Assembly: GCA_946624155.1 (NCBI GenBank)
Contig: CAMORU010000002.1
Span: 1 to 64,000, forward strand
Source: an uncultured Caryophanales bacterium
GTDB taxonomy: Bacteria > Bacillota_I > Bacilli_A > RFN20 > CAG-826
Length of the DNA: 64,000 bases
Direction of reading: 5' to 3'
Part shown: in pieces, positions 1-7,124 of the stretch
Layout: each line of letters opens with the position of its first letter
How positions within the stretch are numbered: position 1 is the first letter of the stretch
Notes under the pieces: model-generated
What the model was told of the DNA's origin: nothing
The model's database searches: none
Seen by the model: the letters and a program-made list of their open reading frames with translations, nothing else
Program-made: the position numbers and the translations under genes

Positions 1-1035
1 CCAAAACGTTATAACCAATGGTGTAGCGTTGTGCGTTGGGAAAAGACAACTCGTCCATTTTTGAGAGGTTCCGAGTTCCTTTGGCAAGAAGGTCATACTA
101 TGTATGAAACCGAAGAAGAAGCTAGAAAAGACGCTTTAAGAATGCTTGAAATCTACGATGAAATGGGCAGAGAACTTCTTGCAGTTCCATTTGTTAAAGG
201 CATTAAAACTGATAAAGAAAAATTTGCTGGCGCAAAAGAAACTTATTCAATCGAAGCTCTTATGCCAGATGGAAAGGCTCTTCAAAGCGGAACAACACAT
301 TATTTTGGTGATGGATTTGCTAAAGCATTTGGCATTTCTTTCCAAAGTAAAGATCAAAAACTTTGTACTCCTCACCAAACTTCATGGGGAGTTTCAACTA
401 GACTTTTAGGTTCAATTATCATGGTTCATGGAGATGATAACGGACTTGTTTTGCCTCCACGAGTAGCACCTGTTCAAGTCGTAATTGTACCTATTATGCA
501 AAAGAATCCTGATGTCATGAAAAAGGCAATAGAATACAAAAATTCTCTAGAAAAAGCGGGAATTCGTGTAAAACTTGATGACTCAGATAGAAGCCCAGGA
601 TGGAAATTTGCTGAACACGAAATGAAGGGAATTCCTCTAAGAGTCGAAATTGGACCAAGAGATGCTGGCCAAGGTGTTGCAGTTCTAGCAAAACGTAATG
701 ATGGCCAAAAGATTACGGTTCAAGACGCTGATGTTGTTAAAGAAACTGTTCGCCTTCTTGATGTAATTCACGAAGAAATGTATAAAAAAGCATTCAAGTA
801 TTTACTTGAACATACAACAGAAGCACACTCTATTGAAGAACTTGGAAAAATTCTTGATCGTGGTGGATACGCAAAAGTTATGTGGTGCGGCGATAGAGCT
901 TGTGAAGACAAGATTAAAGAACTCTATCAAGCAACCGCAAGATGCTTACCATTTGATCAAATACCATTCGAACATAAATGCTTAGTTTGTGGTAAAGAAG
1001 CTAAGAAAGTTGTCTTCTTCGCTCGAGCATATTAA
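1..1035 (+). CDS. proS: Prolyl-tRNA synthetase (ProS type 3), C-terminal part; 5' end outside window
   Basis: Charges tRNA-Pro with proline in the cytoplasm. The open frame runs from base 1, so the true start is upstream; the internal GTG at 31 is not the start. Visible are the class II core segment with WCSVVRWE and RPFLRGSEFLWQEGHT, a motif 3-like GSIIMVHGDDNGLVLPPR segment, an anticodon-binding domain (PVQVVIVPI onward), and the C-terminal Cys-containing domain (WCGDRAC, CLVCG) ending in Arg-Ala-Tyr. That ending is typical of the archaeal/eukaryotic-type ProRS found in many Firmicutes and mycoplasmas. A terminator follows. Identification is secure; length upstream cannot be judged. Confidence 0.96.
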   Translation, partial: PKRYNQWCSVVRWEKTTRPFLRGSEFLWQEGHTMYETEEEARKDALRMLEIYDEMGRELLAVPFVKGIKTDKEKFAGAKETYSIEALMPDGKALQSGTTHYFGDGFAKAFGISFQSKDQKLCTPHQTSWGVSTRLLGSIIMVHGDDNGLVLPPRVAPVQVVIVPIMQKNPDVMKKAIEYKNSLEKAGIRVKLDDSDRSPGWKFAEHEMKGIPLRVEIGPRDAGQGVAVLAKRNDGQKITVQDADVVKETVRLLDVIHEEMYKKAFKYLLEHTTEAHSIEELGKILDRGGYAKVMWCGDRACEDKIKELYQATARCLPFDQIPFEHKCLVCGKEAKKVVFFARAY

Positions 1036-1050
1036 TTATAAAAATTGTTG

Positions 1051-1080
1051 AAAATTCCCAGAAATTTCTGGGTTTTTTCT
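1051..1080 (+). terminator. Rho-independent terminator of proS
   Basis: Perfect inverted repeat CCCAGAAATTTCTGGG (1057-1072) followed by a T-rich run, 20 bases after the proS stop. Confidence 0.85.
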
Positions 1081-1088
1081 TTATGTGC

Positions 1089-1100
1089 GCACATTTGTGC
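1089..1100. promoter_or_regulatory. Inverted repeat GCACATTTGTGC upstream of the 1157 gene
   Basis: Dyad GCACA-TT-TGTGC about 20 bases upstream of an AT-rich -10-like stretch (1121-1128). The ten-base core CACATTTGTG recurs at 8331-8340 upstream of the peptide precursor. Possible operator; the regulator is unknown. Confidence 0.35.
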
Positions 1101-1156
1101 TTGCATATGAGAAATAAAGATATAAAATAATTCAGGTTTAAGAAAGGAGACCAAAA

Positions 1157-1672
1157 ATGAACAAAGAAAAATTATCTAAAATCCTTACATTTGCTGTTGT
1201 TATAGCAATGGGTGTTCTTATTGCTATCTTTGGCGAAGGTGCAATTGATATTTACTTAGGTGTTGTCGCATGTGTAGCAGGCGTCGTTGTTTTAGCAGAT
1301 ACCATTTACTTATTAACAAGAAAAGAAAAACTTGTTGCGACTCCATTTATTGTTTCACTAGTTTTAATTGCTATTGGTGTGACATTATTTGCACATTACA
1401 TCTCATTCAAAGCAATTGTTAACTTCCTAGTTGTCATTATTTTAGGCACTGGTGCAGGACTTCTTTGCTATGGCATTTACTTACTTGCTCACAAAGAAAC
1501 ATCAGGAGGAATCCTCAATGCTGTCATGGGCGTTGTTGCTTTAGTTTTAGCAATTCTTTATATGGCAGTTCCTGATTTTTCTAAAGCATTCTGGATCATC
1601 GTTGGCATTGTAATTGCTGTCTATGGTGCTTTAGGTCTTGTATTTACCATTGCTGACAAAAGCAGTAAATAA
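1157..1672 (+). CDS. Small multi-pass membrane protein (DUF308/HdeD-like)
   Basis: 171 aa, almost entirely hydrophobic, with about six predicted membrane segments separated by short charged turns (LTRKEKL, AHKET). Length and Gly/Val-rich helices resemble DUF308/HdeD-type membrane proteins, but no diagnostic motif proves it and no function can be assigned. The start is supported by a strong AAAGGAG Shine-Dalgarno at about 1143-1149, eight bases before ATG. It is a single gene between two terminators, so it forms its own transcription unit. The upstream region contains an inverted repeat (1089-1100) and AT-rich -10 candidates near 1121. Confidence 0.75.
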   Translation: MNKEKLSKILTFAVVIAMGVLIAIFGEGAIDIYLGVVACVAGVVVLADTIYLLTRKEKLVATPFIVSLVLIAIGVTLFAHYISFKAIVNFLVVIILGTGAGLLCYGIYLLAHKETSGGILNAVMGVVALVLAILYMAVPDFSKAFWIIVGIVIAVYGALGLVFTIADKSSK

Positions 1673-1685
1673 TTAGAGAACAAAC

Positions 1686-1711
1686 AAAAAAGAGACATAA
1701 TGTCTCTTTTT
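1686..1711. terminator. Bidirectional terminator between convergent genes
   Basis: Stem AAAAGAGACA / TGTCTCTTTT with A and T runs on the two sides. It serves the membrane gene on + and the Nudix gene on -, and overlaps the Nudix stop codon. Confidence 0.85.
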
Positions 1712-2147
1712 ATTTTAGCTTTTTATAGATTTCTAGGAAATCATTTGAGAGAGGATATTTTTCGATATCCTCTTCTTTTATAAAGAATATCTCACCCTCT
1801 TTAGATGATTTTAAGTTTCCCTTGAATGTCTTAGTTTTAAACAACATTGCAAGGTGTCTAACGTTATCTCCAAATTCATTCCATTCAATGTAGCCTCGAG
1901 GTTCCAAATTAGAAACTTCTAAACCAGTTTCTTCTTTCATTTCGCGAATAACTGCATCAACGATAAGTTCATTATCTTCAACGTGTCCACCTGGGAAAGT
2001 TAATCCTGGCCAATCTTTCTTTAATCTATTGATTACAAGGAAAGAATCATCTTTATAAACCATACACATAATTGTTAATTTGATTCTCTTTTGTGCATGA
2101 GAGTGGTCGTTTTTAATAAATTCTTTATCAATTCCGTTTTGAATCAT
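1710..2147 (-). CDS. Nudix hydrolase
   Basis: 145 aa. It carries a complete Nudix box, G-x5-E-x7-REMKEETGL, in the middle third (GGHVEDNE then REMKEETGL), so it should be an active Mg2+-dependent diphosphatase of nucleoside diphosphates linked to another moiety. The tail-end position in an AbrB/ABC operon does not define a substrate; MutT-like 8-oxo-dGTP sanitation is one possibility. It starts one base after the stop of the ABC permease, so it is translationally linked. The family is certain, the substrate is not. Confidence 0.9.
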   Translation of the reverse strand: MIQNGIDKEFIKNDHSHAQKRIKLTIMCMVYKDDSFLVINRLKKDWPGLTFPGGHVEDNELIVDAVIREMKEETGLEVSNLEPRGYIEWNEFGDNVRHLAMLFKTKTFKGNLKSSKEGEIFFIKEEDIEKYPLSNDFLEIYKKLK

Positions 2148-2148
2148 A

Positions 2149-2814
2149 TTAGAAATCTAATTTTTTAAGGTTCTTTGTAGATAATTTTACCACAAGAACT
2201 TTAGCGCAAATATAAATTCCAATAGCGGCTAAAAGTAAACCAAACTGCAAAATATAATTTGAGTTTTTAAGTCCAACTGTTGATGCTTCCTTTGCAACAA
2301 AGAACGGAACTATTGTTAAAGCAGCAGCGACAATAGAGGTAACAAGAGCACCGACAAGCATGTTTGGAATAATACTTTTACCTGTCTTATAAAACCAAGG
2401 TAAATAAATTAAATCATATACAGAGAATGATATTAAATAAGCAGCTAATAAAACAATTGGTTGATGCATATTTAGTGAAACCTGCATTGAATCTCCACCA
2501 AACACAAATGTAGCGATTGACATAAATCCGAAAACTAAAAGGATTTCAACAAATTGAACAACAGCAACTGTTGCAACACGAGCCTTAACTACATCTTCTC
2601 TTTTAATAGGAAGAGTGCATGTGTAATATAAGTCATTTGTAGTTGTTGTCTTATTCATTCCTATAAATAGGAAAGTATATGTTGCAGCCATATAAATTAA
2701 TGGCACAAAAGAAGGGAATGCCGGAGAAAGAGCAGACATCGACATAAGTATGATGAGTAAATACGCTAGAGGTGGTACAGCTAGTTTGAACTCTTTATAA
2801 AGCAAATGTTTCAT
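2149..2814 (-). CDS. ABC-2 type transporter permease
   Basis: 221 aa with about six hydrophobic segments, the usual size of the small ABC-2 permeases that pair with a single ATPase in Firmicutes. It overlaps the upstream ATPase gene by 20 bases and is followed directly by the Nudix gene. It probably forms the membrane part of an exporter with the 2795-3667 product. Such AbrB-ATPase-permease operons are often linked to antibiotic or envelope stress, but nothing in the sequence fixes the substrate. Confidence 0.85.
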   Translation of the reverse strand: MKHLLYKEFKLAVPPLAYLLIILMSMSALSPAFPSFVPLIYMAATYTFLFIGMNKTTTTNDLYYTCTLPIKREDVVKARVATVAVVQFVEILLVFGFMSIATFVFGGDSMQVSLNMHQPIVLLAAYLISFSVYDLIYLPWFYKTGKSIIPNMLVGALVTSIVAAALTIVPFFVAKEASTVGLKNSNYILQFGLLLAAIGIYICAKVLVVKLSTKNLKKLDF

Positions 2815-3667
2815 CTTCTAAATCATCCTTTCTTTCTTCATAAACCATAATTGTGTCTAAATCTGGTTTAGATTGTTTAATTTTTGCGGAAATTCCTTTA
2901 GATTTTTCACTTGGAATAAGGGCTGTAAATTCTTTTCCGTCTTCCTTGTGAGAAACAATAAATTCTTTAACAGAATCGAATTCTGACATAGGACCAGTAA
3001 TGTACTTATAGTCATTAATGAATTCTTCTTTTGTCTTTGAGGAGATAATTTTTCCTTTTTTAATATAGACAATGTGATCAGCACATTTATCTAAATCTGA
3101 AGTGATGTGAGTTGAGAAAAGAATACTTCTTTTTCCATCTTTAACAATCATTTTAAAAATATCTAAGATTTCATCTCTACTTACTGGATCAATTCCAGAT
3201 GTAGGTTCATCTAAAATTAGTAATTTCGCACCATGAGAAAGAGCTACAGCAAGGTTATATTTAACCTTCATACCGCTTGAAAGTTCTTTTATTTTCTTAT
3301 TTTGATCTAATGAGAATCTTTTACAAAGTTTTTCATAAGTATCTTGATTCCAGTTTGGGTAAAATTTACTTGTAACTTTAGTTAAGTTTCCAATTTTTGC
3401 ATCTGGGTAGAACATTGTCTCGGCAAGTGTAAAGCCCATTTCTTGTCTGTTTTCGGTTTCATGTTCGTAAATATCTCTACCAAAAACTTTAATTTCGCCT
3501 TTGTTTAGATGAATAAGTCCCATGATTCCTTTTAAAGTGGTTGTTTTACCTGCGCCATTACGACCAATAAATCCACAAATTGAGCCTTCTTCAATATCGA
3601 AGGAGACATCATCAAGCTTAAATGAAGGATATTCTTTGGTTATATTTTTAACTTCTAAAATACTCAT
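2795..3667 (-). CDS. ABC transporter ATP-binding protein
   Basis: 290 aa. Walker A GRNGAGKTT near residue 36, signature LSSGMKVKY, Walker B LLILDEPTSGID and the switch His in FSTHIT are all present, so it should hydrolyse ATP. The C-terminal ~70 aa after the ATPase domain is an accessory region common in YtrB/BcrA-like ATPases. The start overlaps the stop of the AbrB gene by 4 bases and its 3' end overlaps the permease, giving a tightly coupled regulator-ATPase-permease operon. Substrate unknown. Confidence 0.93.
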   Translation of the reverse strand: MSILEVKNITKEYPSFKLDDVSFDIEEGSICGFIGRNGAGKTTTLKGIMGLIHLNKGEIKVFGRDIYEHETENRQEMGFTLAETMFYPDAKIGNLTKVTSKFYPNWNQDTYEKLCKRFSLDQNKKIKELSSGMKVKYNLAVALSHGAKLLILDEPTSGIDPVSRDEILDIFKMIVKDGKRSILFSTHITSDLDKCADHIVYIKKGKIISSKTKEEFINDYKYITGPMSEFDSVKEFIVSHKEDGKEFTALIPSEKSKGISAKIKQSKPDLDTIMVYEERKDDLEDETFAL

Positions 3668-3870
3668 TTACCTATGACTCCTTTCTGCATAAGTTCATAA
3701 ACTGCATCGCTTTTCATTAATGCGATGCCTTTTTCTTTGTCTCCTAAAAACATTAACGTATCGCCTGGAGAAATGTTGAACATTTCCCTAGCTTCTTTAG
3801 GAACAATAATTTGACCTTTTTCGCCAACTTTTACGGAGACAATGAATCGATCTTTTGAGATATTTTTCAT
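3664..3870 (-). CDS. AbrB/SpoVT-type transcriptional regulator
   Basis: 68 aa. The swapped-hairpin AbrB domain is clear: VKVGEKGQIIVPKEAREMFNI, then a short acidic turn and a second beta pair. It is first gene of the operon with an ABC ATPase and permease, and is probably a dimeric DNA-binding protein that controls its own operon. The ATG lies in the sequence aATGA, overlapping the stop of an 8-codon reading frame that begins 5 bases after a TATAAT (see that entry). Ribosome binding could use AGTAGG within this short leader. Confidence 0.88.
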   Translation of the reverse strand: MKNISKDRFIVSVKVGEKGQIIVPKEAREMFNISPGDTLMFLGDKEKGIALMKSDAVYELMQKGVIGK

Positions 3871-3893
3871 TTCCTACTTTTCCTACTTTTCAT
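3867..3893 (-). CDS. Possible 8-codon leader ORF before the AbrB gene
   Basis: ATG followed by two copies of the 9-base unit AAAAGTAGG and a TGA that overlaps the AbrB start (ATGA), coding for MKSRKSRK. The -10 box TATAAT (3899-3904) sits only 5 bases upstream, so transcripts probably begin at or near this ATG. It may be a leaderless coupling peptide, or merely a 5' leader that supplies AGTAGG ribosome-binding sequences. Evidence is positional only. Confidence 0.3.
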   Translation of the reverse strand: MKSRKSRK

Positions 3894-3898
3894 ACTAT

Positions 3899-3904
3899 AT
3901 TATA
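3899..3904 (-). promoter_or_regulatory. -10 box of the AbrB-ABC-Nudix operon
   Basis: TATAAT on the minus strand, 28 bases upstream of the AbrB ATG. No clear -35 was found. Confidence 0.6.
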
Positions 3905-3916
3905 TTCTTATTTAAA

Positions 3917-3944
3917 CAAAATAAAAGGGAAGAATTAACTTCCC
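3917..3944 (-). terminator. Terminator of the nagB operon
   Basis: GGGAAG / CTTCCC stem (3927-3944), followed on the minus strand by TTTTATTTTG. Confidence 0.8.
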
Positions 3945-3969
3945 TACCCTACTATTAAATAAGTAACTA

Positions 3970-4692
3970 TTACTTACAAAGTGAATATGCATCTTCATCA
4001 ACATAGACTGTTACATCAGGATGTTTTTGAAGAATTGAACATGGCATATCTTCGGTAATAGGACCCTTGATTAAGCCATAGACTGCTTTAGCTTTGTTTT
4101 TACCAGTAGCGATAAGAACAATCTTTTTAGCATTCATAATGGACTTAAGTCCCATTGTAACTGCACGTGTTGGAACTTCCGAAATATCATTGAATAATCT
4201 TGAGTTATCTTTGATAGTTTGCTCAGTAAGTTCGGTTTCGTGTGTTAATGAATCAAATGGTGTACCTGGTTCATTAAATGCGATGTGGCCATCACTGCCA
4301 ATACCAAGAATTTGAATATCAATTCCGCCTGCTTTTGCAATCATTCCGTCATATTCGTTCATGAATTTTTTGTAATCGCCAACGCCAAGTAAGACGTTTG
4401 TATTTTTCTTATCGATATCGATGTGATTGAATAAATTTTCGTTCATGAAGTAACGATACGATTGATTATGTGTGCCTTCAAGTCCAACATATTCATCAAG
4501 GTTAAATGTCTTACATTTAGCAAATGAAACTCTACCTTCTTTATTAGCTTTTGCCAGATTGGCATAAACATCAAGAGGTGATGTTCCTGTTGCAAGTCCT
4601 AAGACTGCGTTTGGTTTTTTATTAACAACTTCGATGAAGTCTTCTGCGATCATTTTTGAGATGACTTCGTTTGTGTTTACAACAATTTTCAT
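3970..4692 (-). CDS. nagB: Glucosamine-6-phosphate deaminase
   Basis: 240 aa, full length for the family. It converts glucosamine-6-phosphate to fructose-6-phosphate and ammonia, feeding amino sugars into glycolysis. Substrate loop GLATGTSP (residues 32-39), catalytic Asp66 in LDEY, and Asp134, His136 and Glu141 in GSDGHIAFNEPG match the E. coli catalytic set. It starts one base after the stop of a left-handed beta-helix gene in the same operon and is followed by a terminator. No nagA was seen in the window, so the deacetylase must lie elsewhere or be absent. Confidence 0.97.
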   Translation of the reverse strand: MKIVVNTNEVISKMIAEDFIEVVNKKPNAVLGLATGTSPLDVYANLAKANKEGRVSFAKCKTFNLDEYVGLEGTHNQSYRYFMNENLFNHIDIDKKNTNVLLGVGDYKKFMNEYDGMIAKAGGIDIQILGIGSDGHIAFNEPGTPFDSLTHETELTEQTIKDNSRLFNDISEVPTRAVTMGLKSIMNAKKIVLIATGKNKAKAVYGLIKGPITEDMPCSILQKHPDVTVYVDEDAYSLCK

Positions 4693-4693
4693 T

Positions 4694-5362
4694 TTATCTA
4701 TTTTCCTTTTCTACAATATTATTTTGTGATTTAACGATGCGGTTCTCTTTAAATATTCCTCTAAGCATACTTAATGGGTAGACTTGAGTATTTTTACCGA
4801 TAACGGTACCTGGATTTAAGACTGAACCGCAACCAATATCGGCGTGATCTCCTAAGAAACCTCCGATTTTTCTTAAACCAGTTTCGTGTTCTTCCTCACC
4901 ATGAAGGACAATGTTTTTGCCATCACTTTTAAGGTTTGAAAGAATAGAACCAGCGCCCATATGAGCGTAGTTTCCGACAATGGAATCTCCAACATAATTG
5001 TAATGAGGAACTTGAGCGTGTTTCATAAGAACTGAGTTCTTTAACTCTGATGAGTTACCAACAACACATTCTGGTCCAACAATGACTGAACCTCTAATAT
5101 AAGCTCCTGGTCTAATTTCGACATTATCACAGATAATTGTTGGTCCACATATTGTAGCAGTTTTGGCTATTTTTACATTCTTACCAACAAGAACCCCTTC
5201 GTCTAATTTAGTAAAACCTTCGATTCCTTTGTCGATAAGGGAGACAATATAGGATTGGATCTCTTTTAAAACTAACCAAGGGCTTTCCTTAGAAAAAACT
5301 AGCGAATCTACGATGGAATTTCCGCTATGCTCGAATAAATCGATGCACTTAATCTTATCCAT
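4694..5362 (-). CDS. Left-handed beta-helix (hexapeptide) protein, GlmU C-terminal-like
   Basis: 222 aa. From about residue 50 to 190 it is made of hexapeptide turns (VGKNVKIAKTATI, IIGPECVVGNSS-like units, GADIGCGSVLNPGTVIG), the fold of acyltransferase and nucleotidyltransferase C-terminal domains. No nucleotidyltransferase domain precedes it. Such stand-alone proteins are commonly labelled UDP-N-acetylglucosamine pyrophosphorylase-related. Coupling to nagB suggests amino-sugar metabolism. AGGAGAGG lies just before the ATG. An acetyltransferase on a hexosamine phosphate is possible but not shown. Confidence 0.75.
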   Translation of the reverse strand: MDKIKCIDLFEHSGNSIVDSLVFSKESPWLVLKEIQSYIVSLIDKGIEGFTKLDEGVLVGKNVKIAKTATICGPTIICDNVEIRPGAYIRGSVIVGPECVVGNSSELKNSVLMKHAQVPHYNYVGDSIVGNYAHMGAGSILSNLKSDGKNIVLHGEEEHETGLRKIGGFLGDHADIGCGSVLNPGTVIGKNTQVYPLSMLRGIFKENRIVKSQNNIVEKENR

Positions 5363-5451
5363 ATTTCCTCTCCTAAAAATACTTTTTTATTATTGCACAG
5401 GCGAGGGAACGTGAAAAATATTTTTTTAATTTTTTTCTAATTTTATTTACT

Positions 5452-6276
5452 TTATTCGAGGTTTACTTTGCTAGAAAGATAGTAATGATATTGTTTTTCT
5501 TCACAATATTTTTTGATGTCATTTTTAAGACTTAAATCGGTGGTGTATTCTAATAAGAATACTTCTTTATTTTTATTTTTCATCATTTGAGCAATCTTTT
5601 TATAATAATTTTGGTTTTCTTTATCTTGTTTAGCGAATATATCATGCTCATAATTTGTAATTAAAGAGAAAACTTCTTCTTGGTGATAACCCCAAACATA
5701 ATTAAAAACATTATCTTTATTATCGTTTGAGTCGTCAAAGTATTCAGCGCCGCCATTAACCATAACTTTTAATCCAAGTTTATTTACTCTATTCATTACA
5801 CTTTTAAGGGAGTTGGCAAAATCTTGATAATTTAATCCTTCCTCTTTTGCAATAGAGTAAACATCGACATTATCAATGTAAACTCCAAAAGCGCCTTTGT
5901 TTTTATACTTTTTTGCAAGTGAAACAACTAAATTTTGCCAAGATTTGTTAGTAACATCGATCCATCTTTCATCAGGCCAATTGTGATAATCTTTGAATGT
6001 CAAATCTTTGAATTCTTCATAATAATCACGATAATTTTCCAATGAACCGACATTTAAATAAGCTAAGCAATTAGTGCCATTTTTTGTTAATTTTTCAATA
6101 TTTGATTTAGAAAATTCATCAATCTCTAACGCTACATATTTGTAATTAATAAAACTTTTAATGTTATTATTAGTTCTTCCTAAAAATGCTCCATAATCAT
6201 TCGAAGTAAAACTAGTCTTTGAATTACAACTCACTAAAGTAAATGCAGTGATTAATGAGATAGCAATTTTTTTCAT
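5452..6276 (-). CDS. Lipoprotein with GH114-like (endo-polygalactosaminidase/TM1410) domain
   Basis: 274 aa from the preferred start. It begins MKKIAISLITAFTLVSC: a signal peptide with lipobox LVSC and lipidated Cys17. An upstream ATG at 6297 adds seven residues before the signal but lies upstream of the -10 box, so it is rejected. The body resembles TIM-barrel proteins of the GH114/TM1410 group: CLAYLNVGSLENYR, RWIDVTN, GAFGVYIDNVDVY, GLKVMVNGGAEYF. Members include alpha-1,4-polygalactosaminidases that cut exopolysaccharide. Predicted cell-surface glycan hydrolase; the substrate is an inference. Confidence 0.8.
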   Translation of the reverse strand: MKKIAISLITAFTLVSCNSKTSFTSNDYGAFLGRTNNNIKSFINYKYVALEIDEFSKSNIEKLTKNGTNCLAYLNVGSLENYRDYYEEFKDLTFKDYHNWPDERWIDVTNKSWQNLVVSLAKKYKNKGAFGVYIDNVDVYSIAKEEGLNYQDFANSLKSVMNRVNKLGLKVMVNGGAEYFDDSNDNKDNVFNYVWGYHQEEVFSLITNYEHDIFAKQDKENQNYYKKIAQMMKNKNKEVFLLEYTTDLSLKNDIKKYCEEKQYHYYLSSKVNLE

Positions 6277-6285
6277 ACTAATAAA

Positions 6286-6291
6286 ATTGTA
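6286..6291 (-). promoter_or_regulatory. -10 box of the GH114-like lipoprotein gene
   Basis: TACAAT on the minus strand, 9 bases before the ATG at 6276. There is no Shine-Dalgarno, which fits a nearly leaderless mRNA. Confidence 0.55.
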
Positions 6292-6345
6292 TCGCAAATG
6301 AAAGTTGGGATGAATTTTTAAAAATAAAAGAGTAACCTATTTAGT

Positions 6346-7101
6346 ATGAAGATACTTTTAGTAGATGATGAACAACTTCAATTAATCAGATTAGAAAAAG
6401 CTTGTAGGGCTGTTATACCTAGTGCTGATTATTTTATTTTTACAAATCCGGTTAAAGCACTTGAAGAAAGTGAAAAAACCAAATTTGATGTTGCGTTTTT
6501 GGATATTGAAATGCCATCAATCAAAGGGATTCAACTTGCTAAAAAATTAAAGAAAAATAATCCTCTTTTAAGTGTTATTTTTGTAACAGCCTATACCGAC
6601 TATGCTTTACAAGCTTTTAATATTCATGCTTCAGGTTACATTACTAAGCCTGTTAACGAAGCAAAAATTAAAGAAGAAATTGAAAATCTTAAAAACATTT
6701 CTCCTTTACCGACCACTAAAAAATTACAAGTTAAATGCTTCGGTAATTTTGAAGTATTTTGTAAAGGAGAACCAGTTAAATTCTCTTATAAAAAGTCTAA
6801 AGAAGTTTTCGCCTATCTTATAGATAGAGAAGGCTCTGCAATTAATATTAATGAGCTTAATGCAGTTTTATGGGAGGAAGATCACCCTTCATATTTACGA
6901 AACTTAATTGCAGATATTCAAAAAACTTTAAAATCACTTGATTGTGAGGATGTTTTCGTTAAACGCCATAACGAATGTTATATTGATGTTGATAAAGTTG
7001 ATTGCGATGCTTACGAATATAAAAAAGATAATCCAAACGCTGTAAGACTTTATCGAGGCGAATACATGATGCAATATTCATGGCCAATATTTGATGAATA
7101 A
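6346..7101 (+). CDS. Response regulator, receiver plus SARP-like winged-helix domain
   Basis: 251 aa. Residues 1-120 form a receiver domain with the acidic pair Asp7-Asp8, phospho-acceptor Asp53 (FLDIEMPS), the VTAY switch Thr and a conserved Lys in ITKP. Residues 125-250 (LQVKCFGNFEVFCKGEPV onward) resemble the OmpR/SARP-type DNA-binding winged helix used by regulators such as BTAD/SARP proteins. No histidine kinase gene is next to it, so its partner is elsewhere. It is first gene of the putative peptide locus, 23 bases upstream of the HipA-like gene, and probably regulates the locus. Confidence 0.88.
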   Translation: MKILLVDDEQLQLIRLEKACRAVIPSADYFIFTNPVKALEESEKTKFDVAFLDIEMPSIKGIQLAKKLKKNNPLLSVIFVTAYTDYALQAFNIHASGYITKPVNEAKIKEEIENLKNISPLPTTKKLQVKCFGNFEVFCKGEPVKFSYKKSKEVFAYLIDREGSAININELNAVLWEEDHPSYLRNLIADIQKTLKSLDCEDVFVKRHNECYIDVDKVDCDAYEYKKDNPNAVRLYRGEYMMQYSWPIFDE

Positions 7102-7109
7102 AAATAGAT

Positions 7110-7115
7110 TAGAAT
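7110..7115 (+). promoter_or_regulatory. Possible -10 box of the HipA-like kinase gene
   Basis: TAGAAT between the response regulator stop and the HipA-like ATG, 9 bases before the ATG. No Shine-Dalgarno is visible. Confidence 0.4.
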
Positions 7116-7124
7116 TTATTTAAA

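Noticed and set aside
1..1035. proS as a truncated pseudogene beginning at an internal GTG (31)
   Set aside because: The frame is open to base 1 with conserved ProRS sequence, so the window edge, not a mutation, cuts it.
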